DNA from: Gamsiella multidivaricata
Lineage: Eukaryota > Mortierellomycota > Mortierellomycetes > Mortierellales > Mortierellaceae
DNA: 64,000 nucleotides
Reading direction: 5' to 3'
Assembly (NCBI RefSeq): GCF_025024155.1
Contig: NW_026251749.1
Coordinates: 248,001 to 312,000 of the forward strand
The stretch's first letter is position 1; every line of letters starts with the position of its first letter. A program made the position numbers and the translations under genes. Positions 12,122-23,000 of this stretch are shown in pieces. The notes beneath the pieces were generated by a model. That model saw only the letters and a program-made list of their open reading frames with translations, did not search any database and was not told the origin of the DNA.

Positions 12122-12502
12122 TCATGTCGACAATTTTATTTGAAAGGCACGAATAGAACGTCTGTTTTCTATGCACTGCTTTAGTCCCTGTGTCTGCTGT
12201 CTTTCGGTGTTGCTGCAACTGTTGTACTTTTTACAGGAGTGGATGAAGACGGGATGCGTGGAGTGTTGTTTTGATCGATTCAGCCACATATGAGTCTGGC
12301 GTGGGCTGCACAATGGCGGCAAGAAGAGATCCGCAAACAGGTTTTGAGATTCAAGTGGAAGGACGACAATAAGAGAAGCGAAAGGATTGACGAGGATGGG
12401 ATTGGGAATGAGGGCGAGGAATATGATTGCGACCTGTCTGTTGCTTGGAATGGTCACAACCATGGCCACAGCTGCAGCCGCCGTTATTATGTCCATATCC
12501 AT
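12122..12502 (-). other. Unassigned open frame with hydrophobic N-terminus
   Basis: An ATG-started frame of 126 codons whose first 50 residues include two hydrophobic stretches (around AAAAVAMVV and VAIIFLALIPNPILV). It matches nothing I know, and an equally long frame runs antisense (12290-12733, plus). It might be a leader for one of the relics to its left or chance. I list it so that the stretch is not silent. Confidence 0.15.
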
Positions 12503-12830
12503 TGTGGCCTTCGTTTCCGCGGTGAATGTTTGTTCAAAGAGGAGCGGGTTGTAGTCTTTTTTTATTTCCCTCTCTCACTCGTTCCCCCTTCGCCGCACTT
12601 TCTCTACATCACGCCCTTGTATGTTGATGCCCATGTCCATGAGGGTACTTTGTTTCGTGGTGTGGTTCCCGAAGAGATGGATTCTCAGTACATCATTGAA
12701 CATCCTGACACCGGGTCGTACGTGCAATGCTAAAAAGATAAGGGATGTCTTACCGTTGCTGTTGCTTGGGAAGAGTTAACTTCATAATGACACAATGACG
12801 CACTTTGGGCACGGGTCTCGCCATAGTCAA

Positions 12831-12853
12831 ATGGGCGAAGAATTGCTTCGCCC
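12831..12853. repeat. Perfect short hairpin
   Basis: TGGGCGAAG and CTTCGCCCA flank a 5-base loop (AATTG), making a perfect 9-bp stem. It lies alone about 300 bp left of the Tc1 element and is not part of its inverted repeats. There is no T-run to suggest a terminator. Confidence 0.5.
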
Positions 12854-13144
12854 AAAGCTTGAGCCCAAAAAAAAAGAGTCCCCTCCCCTATACACAGGAA
12901 CAACCACAGCCGTACCCTTTTTTGGTGCTTTCAAATCGATCAAATGATGAACAGGGCCAGACTCGAACATGTCCCTGTAATGCTGTACAAGATGCATGCT
13001 ACCAGCCAGAGAGGCCACCTGCGCCCATGAGCGAATAAGCGACGCGTTTTGCCGTGGATTTAGGGCACAAAAACGACCGCTCGGCACCAATAGACAGCTT
13101 CTTTCCCGACAACCAACTTCGCGCATTGGCTAGGCCTACTGATG

Positions 13145-14743
13145 CAGTGGACCCCAAAACTGTCCATTTCAGCCAATTTACTATTGCATCTCCTCAGCCG
13201 TTATTGTGGGGCCAACGACGTTTATGACGTATATTTACTGGCCGATAAGGAGCGTACTTTGACTTTTGAAGCGGCATTGAAAGAGCCTTTATCAGTGTAA
13301 TATTGCTGAGAAGTCCGTTTGTCATTTGGACAGTTTTGTCACCAGCCCTTATTGTGCACGTCAATATTCGGTGTTGCCGCCTTTTGCTTCAATGACAGCC
13401 TCAAGCCGGCCAAGCATACTGCGGATTAGATTGCGGCACACCTCCATAGGTATCTCATTGTTCTAGGTCTGCATGATTGTCTCCCATAGTTCAGGCAACA
13501 CTTCGAGAATTGTTCCTTGACCGCGTAGTTTCCTTTTCAGGTGCTCCCATAAGTGCTTTATGGGGTTCAAATCAGGAGAATTGGCGGGCCAGACGAGGAT
13601 TCTTCCTGTCGCCTCTGTCAATCCAACGGACGCAGTATATACCTTGGTTGACTAGGCGATATGCTTGGAGTCGTTGTCTTGTTGGAAGATAAACCGCTGC
13701 GGATCAATGTTGTGCCAGTCCACAGTCGCCCACAGATCCTCCTTGAGAATGCGAATATAGAGTTCGGCGTCCAAAATACTATCGATTTTAACCAAAAAGC
13801 CCGGACCATCCCAGGTGATGCATCCTCAAATCATGATGGAACCGTCCCCATGCTTCACAGTCGACGTAACCAACTTCGGATCGGTCTTTCGCCTTGACCT
13901 TGGACGGCCCCTCTGTATCCATCCACACATAGCGCAGGCCGTCAGAAGATACTCTGTCGATTTTCGACTTATTGGACCAAATTATTCGCATCCAATCGGC
14001 CTCGGTCCAATCTTAGTACTTCAGCGCGAACCCCAAACGTGCCTCCTTCTGCTTTTTCGTCAGGTGAGGCTTTTTGATTGCCCGTTTAGCTATCATTCCA
14101 ATATTCTTGAGGGCGCGCCTTACAGTATTCGCCGACACCGGGTCTTGGCTTTCCTGATTGTACCTCCTCGTGCCTTCGATGGCGGTACTGATTGTGCCGC
14201 GATGAAATAGCAATCGCAGAACAACGCATCTCGGTATGAGAACTTTCTCAGTCGACCTCCCTTCAGATGGGACCTTGTAGTCGGCGGCTTTTTAGCGATA
14301 CTGTGGACCGAGGACTTCGATATACTAAGCTCAGTAGCAACCTCGCGAAAAGACTTGTTATCCTGCAGCAGACGAAGGACGTTCTTGACAGTGGTAGGCC
14401 TGAGAGCTTTCATGGTTGAATGGCGTGGAAATCAGAGGCGGGTGATGTGGATGGCCAATAAAAGACGGTAATTATTTATACAAACGAGCAAAGAATTTGG
14501 TCTGCATTTCGCAGCGTATACCAAAATTGCCTATGGTTACAAAACTTGTCCAAATGACATGGAATAGTCAGCATTAATAAAAGTCCTTTAGAATGAAATT
14601 AATTTATTTCAAAATATGCCAGCGCATGCTACATCGGCAAGATAGCTTCACACTGGGATCGAAAACCAAGGTACTGCCAATGTGAGTCTATGGCATCTGG
14701 TAATCCAAACTTGAAAACATTTGGACAGTTTTGAAGTCCACTG
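13145..14743 (-). mobile_element. Inactive Tc1/mariner element, about 1.6 kb
   Basis: The termini are inverted: CAGTGGACCCCAAAACTGTC on the left, and the complement of CAGTGGACTTCAAAACTGTC on the right. A second copy of the CAAAACTGTCC core lies about 195-200 bp inside each end (near 13,320 and 14,540) in inverted orientation, so each arm is itself bounded by inverted cores. The right end is followed by TA, the Tc1/mariner target; the left flank (TG) has lost it. Between the arms lies a broken transposase gene on the minus strand. Length, TA target, termini and protein agree on the superfamily. Confidence 0.88.
13361..14413 (-). pseudogene. Tc1/mariner transposase pseudogene (DD34E type)
   Basis: Starts with a Tc1-like HTH (MKALRPTTVKNVLRLLQDNK, then SFREVATELSISKSSVHSI), continues in another frame through DPVSANTVRRALKNIG and KKPHLTKKQKEARLGFA, then IIWSNKSKIDRVSSDGLRYV. 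It ends with FIFQQDNDSKH, a stop, and NSPDLNPIKHLWEHLKRKL. The last two match the second Asp and the Glu of the DD34E triad. At the first catalytic position the family reads WSDESKI or similar; here it is WSNKSKI, so the Asp is lost. Frame changes after the HTH and in-frame stops show the gene is dead. It was a cut-and-paste transposase acting on TA sites. Confidence 0.85.
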
Positions 14744-14745
14744 TA

Positions 14746-15204
14746 CAGTGCCCAAGAAAAAGTCATTGGGAACGATTTTCATTTTGCGTACGAACACCGC
14801 GTAAACATATAAAAGTGTGAGGGGGGAAGCATGCTGCTCAGCGTACAGATGAGCTCGAGATATGGGGCTGCCACGGTTTTGTTCAGGTTTCTTAGGAAGT
14901 TCTCATTACATGGCCGTGGCACGTAACTTTAAAAACTTAGAAATTTTTTTGGCGAGATTATACAACCAAAATATGTATGTCTCGTACGGTTTTGATTTAC
15001 ATGAACTGGATTTTTGAATGGAAACACGTCTTGAAAATTACATGGCTTGTAGCCGAAAGAAACCCGAACAACACCGTGGTGGCCCCATGTCTCTAGCTCA
15101 TCTGTAAGCTGAGCAATATGTCTTTTCACTTGTACTTTTTCATGTTTACATGGTGTTCGTACGCAAAATGAAAATCGTTCCCAATGACTTTTTCTTGGGC
15201 ACTG
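14746..15204. mobile_element. Foldback MITE of Tc1/mariner type
   Basis: A 459-bp unit bounded by TA on both sides (14744-14745 and 15205-15206). It begins CAGTGCCCAAGAAAAAGTC and ends with the inverse complement. The first about 60 bp of each end are nearly identical, and weaker inverted similarity continues to about 160 bp (shared CAGATGAGCT...TGGGG...CCACGG...TTTCTT), so the element can fold into a long hairpin. It has no transposase gene. A 66-codon minus-strand frame (15129-14929) spans the right arm and may be chance. Its termini share only CAGTG with the neighbouring Tc1 element, so it was moved by a different transposase family. Confidence 0.85.
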
Positions 15205-15457
15205 TACCTTTGCTCATCAATGAATTCACAGCCAAGTACAAACGGATAAAAAAATGTGCAGCCCTCTATTCGTGCACGCAGACAATCATTCTAAAAGCAG
15301 CTAAACGCTTGACTTACAATCGGCATAAATCAAAGTATTCGAAACATCAAATGATGGGCTCGATTACAAAGGCAAAGAAAGGAGTGAAATATTACGAGAA
15401 CCATGTTACAGAACAGACTAAAGGAGAAATGCAAAAAGCCATCCAAGCAATGATTGA

Positions 15458-15985
15458 TCATGGAAACGCGATCTCGAACCGAGGTGGATCTCCACCGAAA
15501 AACACCTGCGCTCTCGAAGCATGGATAAAGTCTTCACCTAGAATGTTGATGTGTGCAAAGTGCGACTCTGACGGCGACGGCGACACAAGAACCCTGTAGC
15601 CATTGATCAGGAGCGGGAGCCGTAAAGTCTTGGTCTTGTCCACGGACTCGCCCACAACAACAGCATCCTCGACGCCAATGGCCCTCAATGCTTCTTCGGA
15701 CATGTAGGTTTGGGCTGAGGCTGCAACGTGGAGAAAATGGACATTCACCGGATGGGGGGTTCCTGACATGGTCGTAATAGCCTCTGTGATCTGGACATGC
15801 AGCGATATAATCGGCCTGAGATTGGCGCCCATGATGACGCCCCTGACAAGCTTTTTGCTCCGGCTGTCCGAGATTTGTTGGAGATATTTGATACATAGAA
15901 GCTCGGAGGCATGACCTTCTAGGTCTGAGTACAAGATGTCCTCAAAATCGGCGCAAAGGGAGTCGAAGATTGTGTTATCCACCAT
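15458..15985 (-). CDS. Retropepsin-like single-domain protein, active site lost
   Basis: A 175-residue intronless frame from the ATG at 15985 (MVDNTIFDSLC); an in-frame ATG at 16147 exists upstream but the leader there does not look coding. The layout is that of aspartyl-protease-like (retropepsin fold) proteins: an entry strand LVRGVIMGANLRPIISLHVQI, then VNVHFLHVAASAQTYMSEEALRAIG where active members read FLxDTGAPxTYLSxEALRxxG, then a second strand pair with FAHINILGEDFIHAS (family pattern NVLGxDFL). The Asp-Thr-Gly-Ala of an active protease is replaced by His-Val-Ala-Ala, so proteolysis is unlikely. No reverse transcriptase, integrase or gag lies nearby, so it is a stand-alone gene rather than part of a retroelement. 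It may be a domesticated or decaying copy. Divergent from NBS1 with about 285 bp between starts. Confidence 0.55.
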   Translation of the reverse strand: MVDNTIFDSLCADFEDILYSDLEGHASELLCIKYLQQISDSRSKKLVRGVIMGANLRPIISLHVQITEAITTMSGTPHPVNVHFLHVAASAQTYMSEEALRAIGVEDAVVVGESVDKTKTLRLPLLINGYRVLVSPSPSESHFAHINILGEDFIHASRAQVFFGGDPPRFEIAFP

Positions 15986-16270
15986 GATATGTTGGACCCA
16001 AGCTGCCAATGACGGTTGCGGGAATGGAGCAGGAGAAAAGTGAACGAGATAAAAAGAATAAGGGGACAAATAAACAAAGTTGTCTAGGGGCAAGATGTAG
16101 TGGCGGCAGTCACCCCTCACAAAAATGGTGGCGGACATAATTCCCACACTCCGCTTCGCCCGCCCGCGTTTCCGTTAATCGTCTGTTCATCCCTCCACGA
16201 AGATAACATAAGCAAGCACGCAACCAGGAAAGCACGATCAGCATACAGGAATACCGTTGAGCAGGACAAT

Positions 16271-19200
16271 ATGTGGTTCCTAGTTGGACAGGGGCGTAAC
16301 GCAGGTACGCTTTCCATGAGTTGGCGAGCGATCAAGCGGTGGAGATGTCGAGACTGATTCCTCTTTTGCCCATTCTACCGGAAACTGAATCTCAAAAGGC
16401 CTCCGTGTCTGGCTCAAGCCTGAGATGACCCTGACTATAGGAAGGCAGATCGCAGGCAGGTATTGCCGTCCCCAAATAATAATAATAATATTATTAACAA
16501 AGCAGCTAGTCTTGGTAAAGAAAGCGACTAAATAACACAAACATCGGGTACATTGTAGATGATATATTATGTCTTGGCAACGGTGACCTTTCGGTCGGTC
16601 GACGGCATGTAGCTCTCACCGTATCCAAGCCCACGATGCAGAGTGTTGTAAGTTAACATTTTGTCTTGCCATACTACGTTTCAGCTACGTTCTTCGACCT
16701 GGCCGACTGATCACGAATATCACTTCTATTCTTGATGCTATAGCGCACCCGAGGCGAGCACACCAAACTGATCATCCGTGACCTCAGCTCCAAACACGGT
16801 GTCTTCGTGGATAATGAGCGGATCGAGCCAGCCAAAGATACCGAAGTCGTTATCGATGCCGCCAATACATGGACAGTTAAAGAAAAGAGGCACGTAGCAG
16901 GACGCGGCTACGGTGGATTCGTAGATGTGATCGTTGGTGAAAAGACCTCATTCCGACTAGAAAGAGTTGACTGGAGCCTTTGTTCTCAAGGACTGAGCGC
17001 CCAGGCCAAGGTGGGCATCGTCACAACCGCGGTTGAGATTGGTAAGGATGATATTCCATGATACATAAGTAAAGAATTCGATCCATGACATTTTTCTTGA
17101 CCATTTTTGTCATGTTTCCATTGCTGCTAGACTGCAAGATGGAGGAGGCTTGGACTTCTGGCATATCAACGCATCTAATTGTTGGAAGAACCAAGCGCAG
17201 CGAAAAAATGTTTCTTGCTCTTGCAGAAGGAGGACATCTAGTGGGCGTTGACTGGCTCAAAGCAGCGGAAACTTCTTTTAGGGAATCATGGAGTTCGAAA
17301 GGCCAGAAGGACGCTCGTACGCTTGAAGTCGATCACCCCGCGCCAGTTCCCGCTATCCTGCAATGCCTTGATATTCAATGGACGCCAAACGCCACTCGAA
17401 AAGCACTACTCAAGGACTACCGCTTTATCTCGATCGCAGCTTCGAAAGTATGTAGCGTACTGCCACCGCGGTCATTTGTGCTCTCAGGCATGTTCTCACA
17501 ACTGAATACAATGTTCTTGCTGCCTCTTCGTATATGTTTAGTACTCAGGGCTGAGCCACGTAATACAATGCGCTGGAGGAAGCTGGGCTACAGCAGATGC
17601 AGCAAATGCGCTACATCTGATACGCGAATGCATCTTTGCCACTATCATACCCGTATTCTTGCGTCCACCAGGCGAAGGAGATGTCGCCAAAGCGTACCCA
17701 AAACTGGACACCACTTTGACAAGGTACGTTGCAGAGGATATGATCGGGTATATCTCTCCAGCATCTCCAAACGTTCTGCTTGTCTGACTCATATCTGACC
17801 TACTTGTGGTTCCGTCATTCTTTCGTCAAACAGGATGAAGTATCGATGGGTACACGAGGATGAGATCGGGATGGCAATCATGTACGCGTCGACGGATATG
17901 TACTGCAATCCAAAATATCTGGAGCCACTGCCAGCTATGGAGACCGCGGGATCTTTTCAAAACAGCTTAATTAGTCCTTCACTTACGGAACCGTTACATA
18001 TCACCGATGTTGCTGCACTACCATCATCTTCTGTTGCGGTCCCCCTTTCCGCAGCTGTCACAGCTCTGAGCAGAAGTGGATCATCCACTGGAGATACCAA
18101 GGATGATCCGCAGATTGTTGACGACGACGACGACGAACCGCCTATAGCCTCATTCAGTTTGTCACAAATGATTCCCGCATCCACGAAACCGAATCACACA
18201 GGCACCAGCACTCTGGGTGTTGGATCGGAGACGTTGTCCGCGCCTCAGCCTTCAAACCCCAAAGCGACTGAGAAACCAGCCAAAAAGAAGGTATCTTTTG
18301 CAGGATGCCAACTTGTCATGCATGTGTTATTTTAGCTTGATCTGCTGCTTACCCTATTATTGACGGTGTCATAGACAAAGATGGATCGCATGGCGTTGTT
18401 CTTCGACGGACTAGAAGACGAAGATGATGCTATGATTTTGAACGCTGTCGAACCGAAAAGTGACAAGCCAATACTATTACCAACCGCAAATGACACGCCT
18501 AGTCTGCCGATTCCTGTTGCTGCGGCTTGGCCGGAGAAGCAGGGACAATCAGGCAATCAATTGGGCATAAACGTCCACGATGGAACAGGACGGCCTATCG
18601 CTATTGGGGACGATGCCGTTCAAAATGCCTTGGAGCCACGAGAAGCTGAGATGGAGGGCGATTTGAAGAAACCCAGCCCTGATGAACCAAGACGCGTCGG
18701 CCTTATAAAGGAGAATGAAGACACGAAATTAGAGTTGATTTTTCAGTCCTCCTCCCCATCAACTAGCGCCAAGGGGTCGAGAAAAAAGCCTAGTTCATTT
18801 GATGCGGTTCGGGAGGACATGGTTGCGCTGAAATTGAACGTGAAGGTTGGACGGCAAAAAGACAACCTGGATGAGCAGGAGCGATTGCGAAGGCTAGAAG
18901 CCCAGCGGCTGTTGGAAAGATCCAAGGGCGAGGAGAGTAAACTCATGCAGTCTGAATGGAGCGAGGCCCTGCTGGCCAAGAGTAAGCGTCGAAGGATCAA
19001 AGAAGAGCAGGATCAAACCCCACAAGGTAGCCTTGCGACAGAGCCTAGCCAGGAACCAGACCATCAATCTGTAAGCGTTCGGATTTTGGAAGCTGCGGAT
19101 CAAAAGAATTGGCCTGAGCGGTGGAAGAATCTCCCGAACTTTAAGGACAGGACAGAGGTGGATACTGTCCTGCACGAAAAATGGAAGAATGTACCCAACT

Positions 19201-19666
19201 TCAAAGCATTCAAAAAGGCAGGGCTCGTCGCAGCTGCGTGCTGTTAGTTATGAGAGTCTTTATCGTTTGTATACGATATTCGTTCATTTTTGCTAACGTT
19301 TTATATCTTTATTGAAACGATAGTCCACGATGACAGGGCTTCATGTCGAGCCAAGAAAGCCAGCTTCCCTCACATTGGACGGGAACATTGAGGTGAAGCA
19401 AGAAGAGACCGGCCAGAAGGGTATGTTTTCATGTCATTTGTTTATGCTATAGGCGCCCATATCGATACTAGTTTATATCATAAACCCATGAACTCGGTTC
19501 ATAATCTACTTGTAATTGCATAGCCGGCCGGTATCTGAAGCAGGAGCCACAAAACTCTTCGGCAACATCACCAGTCCCAGTTCCGGCGCTAGGACAGCGA
19601 CGAAAGCCAATCAGCGAGGTGCAGAGGACACGCAACGATTTAAAGGCGCTGCTTGCAGAAGACTAA
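16271..19666 (+). CDS. NBS1: Nibrin/Nbs1 homologue of the MRN complex
   Basis: Ten exons read as 16271-16304, 16399-16455, 16559-16647, 16744-17041, 17131-17447, 17542-17723, 17834-18290, 18375-19217, 19324-19420 and 19524-19666; all phases match, giving about 838 residues. The N-terminus is an FHA domain (LKPEMTLTIGRQIA, DLSVGRRHVALTVSKP, DLSSKHGVFVDNERI). Tandem BRCT regions follow (THLIVGRTKRSEKMFLALAE, HLVGVDWLKAAE, then SGLSHVIQCAGGSWATAD). The C-terminal part is disordered with a basic motif SKRRRIKEE and an Mre11-binding-type motif VPNFKAFKK, matching NFKKFKK in human NBN. Nbs1 recruits Mre11-Rad50 and Tel1/ATM to double-strand breaks in the nucleus. Intron 2 and probably intron 8 need GC donors (CAG|GCAGGT; AAG|GCAGGG). 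If the latter is wrong, the protein stops at about 19,245. Domain order, length and motifs make the family call strong. Confidence 0.88.
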
Positions 19667-19775
19667 GGCGCCAGACTAGTACCAGAGTCCAGTATTTGTA
19701 CGATAAAGAAGAACGCACAAGTAAAATCATGAAAGCACTACGCAAATAAACATTGCATGCAGTTGTCTTTATATT

Positions 19776-20935
19776 TTAAAAGCGGTTTCCTACAGTCGAC
19801 GATGAGTTGCTGTAGACTGCACTGCTGCTTCCGTATTGCTGTTGTCCTCCATAACTGTTGCCGCTGCTGGCTGGGCGATCAGGGCTCTGACTGCCCTGAT
19901 ATCCGTGTCCATAATTACTGTTGCTGCTGCTTGGACGGGAGATGGGATAATCCGGTCGGAGCTGGTTCTTATCGGGATTAAACGAGGAGTAGGGCGACGA
20001 AGTTGAGGGAGTGAGGTGGCTCTGGGATAGTGAAGAACTTCCAAAGCCGGCAAAGCTGGGTGTCTCCACGAGCGCTGGCGAAGAGTCCTTCTTGTTCAGC
20101 ATCGCGCCAAAGAGATTCTTCAGAATGCCGCTCTTCTTTTGTTTGCTTTCCTGCGATTTGTCAAAGCTTGGGAGTGCATTGTCGTTGGCGCTTAGAGAGA
20201 TGAAATAGACGAATGGCACCATCCAGACGCAAATACCGAAAAAACTGGCGATCGTCATGAAGCTGTAATAGTGCCTTGTAAAGTACTTGAACCACATGAA
20301 ATGATCCGCCAGAACCAGTACTTAACCGTATGGTGACAACAAATGAAATCATTGTGAGCCGTCTGCTTGACTTTTTCTTTTCTTCATCCCTCCCTTTCAA
20401 AGACCCAAAGCACATACCGCAGCTAAGAAGGAAAGGAGCGCTGAGGAGGTTGATGTAGGGAAAGTTGGCCAAGTTCAGACTGTAGACTGCATGACAGCCG
20501 AGCGAGAACACAATCTTCGTGAACGGCAATCCGTCTAGCAGCCAGAGCAACAGATGAAGCGCCACGACCGTCTAAAAACAGCGTTCTTTGGTCAGGCCCC
20601 AGGATAATGACAAGAGACTATCGCTCAGCTGTGTCCAAAAGCTTTTCCGCCAAAGCAATGTTGGTGTGTACGTACCAGCGTCAAGCCTTTGATAATTTTT
20701 TTTGTCATGACTGTATACTCCTCCACGAGCTCTGCCAAGTAGTAGAGGCCGCATGCTATGGTAGCCAGGAGAAGAGAAGCCATGATCAGCCTATAACCCT
20801 GTTTCTACTTCAAGATGATATGGGTTCTAGTGACTCAAGTGCATCAGACGCCTTACCAAGCGACAGCGTGGAAAAGAGAAAAGCGATTCCTGTGCCTGCA
20901 TAAGAGATCAGTGCCAGAGTGATGCCTCCAGACAT
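19776..20935 (-). CDS. SVP26: Svp26/Erv26-TEX261 family ER-Golgi cargo receptor
   Basis: Exons 20935-20857, 20755-20676, 20571-20418 and 20320-19776 give 285 residues in consistent phase. The start MSGGITLALISYAGTGIAF is followed by ACGLYYLAELVEEYTV, the hallmark of the family (yeast ASGLYYISELVEEHT; human AAGLYYLAELIEEYTV). Later come FPYINLLSAPFLLSCG, DHFMWFKYF and ASFFGICVWMVPFVYFISLSAN, all at the family positions. Four or so hydrophobic segments span the membrane. Yeast Svp26 is an adaptor that loads Golgi mannosyltransferases and other type II proteins into COPII vesicles. The C-terminal cytosolic tail (about 100 residues, Ser/Gly/Gln-rich) is longer than in yeast. The gene converges on NBS1 with about 110 bp between stops. 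Confidence 0.93.
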
Positions 20936-21338
20936 GGTGTCGTGTGGATTCCTATCAAAAACGATGGGGACTGATCCTGTGTTTCCAGCGTTCGTTGTAT
21001 TCCCAAGTAACTGAGTATCTGTGCACGTCTGTCCTGCTCGTGCGAGTCGGCCGCTGGTCCTTGCTGTGGGTTAAATGAATGAGGGAAGGAAAGAGATGAC
21101 AAACAACAGACAGACCTTGGGCTCTGTGCTCTGGGCGCTCGCAGTCCTTGTCACGTTCACTGCATAGGATGGGCCTACTTTTCTTAGACACCAACAACGC
21201 TCTTCCGCACTTCTCGTCAGGAGACATAAAAACACTTATTTGACCATAGCATTAATACGAAAAGTGCATTGTATGTAATAAGATGCGTCTATGTCTATGT
21301 GATCCATGGAAGGGGAGTACGGATGCGAGGCGTGGCTC

Positions 21339-23000
21339 CTATGCGCCTTGTCCTTGGGGGACGAAGAAATCAAGCGAGCACGCGAAACGGATTGGCCGTA
21401 CCACTCGTTCGCCCTCGAGTCGATTGCTGAGGATATAGTTATGCCGAACGTCGTATGTGAATTCAAATAGCGCATCCTCCTCCTTGGCCTCTTTCTCTTC
21501 TGCTGTGTCTTCTTCCTCCAGATGTCCACAAGAGGCCGTAGTGATAGCAATGCCCTTGTCCGAACGCGGTCCAGAGAACTCACGACATGACCTGTATATG
21601 GACGTGGCCATACTCGACAGCGCAGACATCCATTCCGCGGCATCCCATCCACCTATAACGAACGGTTCGTCTTGCCAGCGGTGGTAGTGGTAGTCCGGCA
21701 TCTCGGTCGTTGCACCTATAGGATATGACAGCCATCCCCTTGGTCCAGAGCCGTTCCAAGAAGACCGTTCGAGGAGTCCTTTTAATGCGGTCGAGAATTG
21801 CTCACTTTCGCGTGTGAAAAACGACAACTGCTCTCTCACGCTCTCAGGGTGCCATGAGTGCCGACGGTTGACCTTGGACGACGCAGCCCTGCGCTTCTCT
21901 TCCTCTCGCTGGCGCCCGAGACGATGATTAGGCAGCCACGGCTTTTCAGAGAGCACTACAGCTTTGGTGCGTCTTTGTCCTAGGTTCCTCGTATCCAGCT
22001 CAACAGCTCTTGGCAAAAACTGGACTGCACTCGATGCCTCTGTGTCCGTCATCCGAGACAAAACTCGCAACAAAACATGATCCTGCATAAAGGCTGCCTT
22101 CCTCTCTCTCGCGCTTCTTGCTCGAGGTGACTCTACCTCAAAGAATGAGGGCCGCCCAACAGGAGAGCTATCTGTTGTACTCATGGAAGTACCACAGAAC
22201 TCGTTCAAATGATCATTCCAAGAGGTGATCCAACGCGCGGGCGTGTTCCTGTGAGCCTTGAAGGAGATCCTCGCAGATTCCAGGGCTGGAAGAGCACACG
22301 ATTTGTCGCAATGGAAAAAGTTACTGTCTACGACGTGGTCCTCCTGATCCAGTGCATCAGCTGGGCTCATGGCGAACTCGAACACGGTTCTTCGGCGATC
22401 TGATACGTCTCTTCTGCGACGCGACTTCCAGATCACGCTTTCGATATCGTCCGCGAGTGAAGGGTATTGGCACTGAGCCTTCGATCGAGTGTGGTCGCAC
22501 AATATCGGGATTGAAGTCGAGTTACTCTGAGCGCGCAAATCCCTTCTGCACCTCTGCGCCGTGGATGAAGATTTTTTTGACGAAAACTCTTGATACTGTT
22601 GCAAGACTTCTTGTCGACGCCTCTCTGCCATCTCCATGCCGAGCTTTGCCTCCAGCTGAAACTCGACCCACATGCGGTCTGCATCGAAAGCCGTAACCCT
22701 CCATTGCGTCGGAAGCGAAGCCGTTGCGGATGTTGTCGTTGTTGTGTTCCGGTCAGTCGGCCCTCGAGCATCCTGCTTAATCTCGAGAGTCAGGATCATC
22801 AAGGCCAACGAATAGTCCAGCTGCTGCTGAATAATGGGTCGGTGGATCTTTGGTAGACTTGTGTACACCTTGACGAGGTCATGAAAGGGAAGGAAGTTGA
22901 CAATGTACTGAAGAATTTCGGGTGGTAGGCCGTGAAACTCCCTTGAGGAATTTGCTGATTGCAATCCCGAGAGTGGTGGTTGGCAGGTCAGTTGTTTCAT
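21339..23000 (-). CDS. F-box protein of unknown target
   Basis: Intronless, 553 residues. The ATG at 23000 (MKQLTCQPPLSGL) is the first true ATG; the frame continues upstream only through TTG. An F-box-like motif lies near the N-terminus: FHGLPPEILQYIVNFLPFHD, then LVKVYTSLPKIHRPII. The remainder has no LRR, WD or Kelch repeats that I can see. It has a conserved-looking aromatic region (SYPIGATTEMPDYHYHRWQD, then FVIGGWDAAEWMSALSSMA) and an acidic segment (EEEDTAEEKEAKEED). F-box proteins are substrate adaptors of SCF ubiquitin ligases through Skp1. Substrate unknown. The 400-bp gap to SVP26 shows no other gene. Confidence 0.65.
   Translation of the reverse strand: MKQLTCQPPLSGLQSANSSREFHGLPPEILQYIVNFLPFHDLVKVYTSLPKIHRPIIQQQLDYSLALMILTLEIKQDARGPTDRNTTTTTSATASLPTQWRVTAFDADRMWVEFQLEAKLGMEMAERRRQEVLQQYQEFSSKKSSSTAQRCRRDLRAQSNSTSIPILCDHTRSKAQCQYPSLADDIESVIWKSRRRRDVSDRRRTVFEFAMSPADALDQEDHVVDSNFFHCDKSCALPALESARISFKAHRNTPARWITSWNDHLNEFCGTSMSTTDSSPVGRPSFFEVESPRARSARERKAAFMQDHVLLRVLSRMTDTEASSAVQFLPRAVELDTRNLGQRRTKAVVLSEKPWLPNHRLGRQREEEKRRAASSKVNRRHSWHPESVREQLSFFTRESEQFSTALKGLLERSSWNGSGPRGWLSYPIGATTEMPDYHYHRWQDEPFVIGGWDAAEWMSALSSMATSIYRSCREFSGPRSDKGIAITTASCGHLEEEDTAEEKEAKEEDALFEFTYDVRHNYILSNRLEGERVVRPIRFACSLDFFVPQGQGA

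Noticed and set aside
12290..12733. 147-codon plus-strand frame
   Set aside because: No recognisable domain, ends in Phe/Tyr/Pro-rich sequence, and overlaps an equally poor antisense frame; coding not supported.
15150..15599. 149-codon plus-strand frame crossing the MITE end
   Set aside because: It starts inside the MITE terminal repeat and continues antisense to the retropepsin-like gene; a composite chance frame.
15458..15985. Part of an LTR or LINE retroelement
   Set aside because: No reverse transcriptase, RNase H, integrase or long terminal repeats within several kb; the frame is self-contained.
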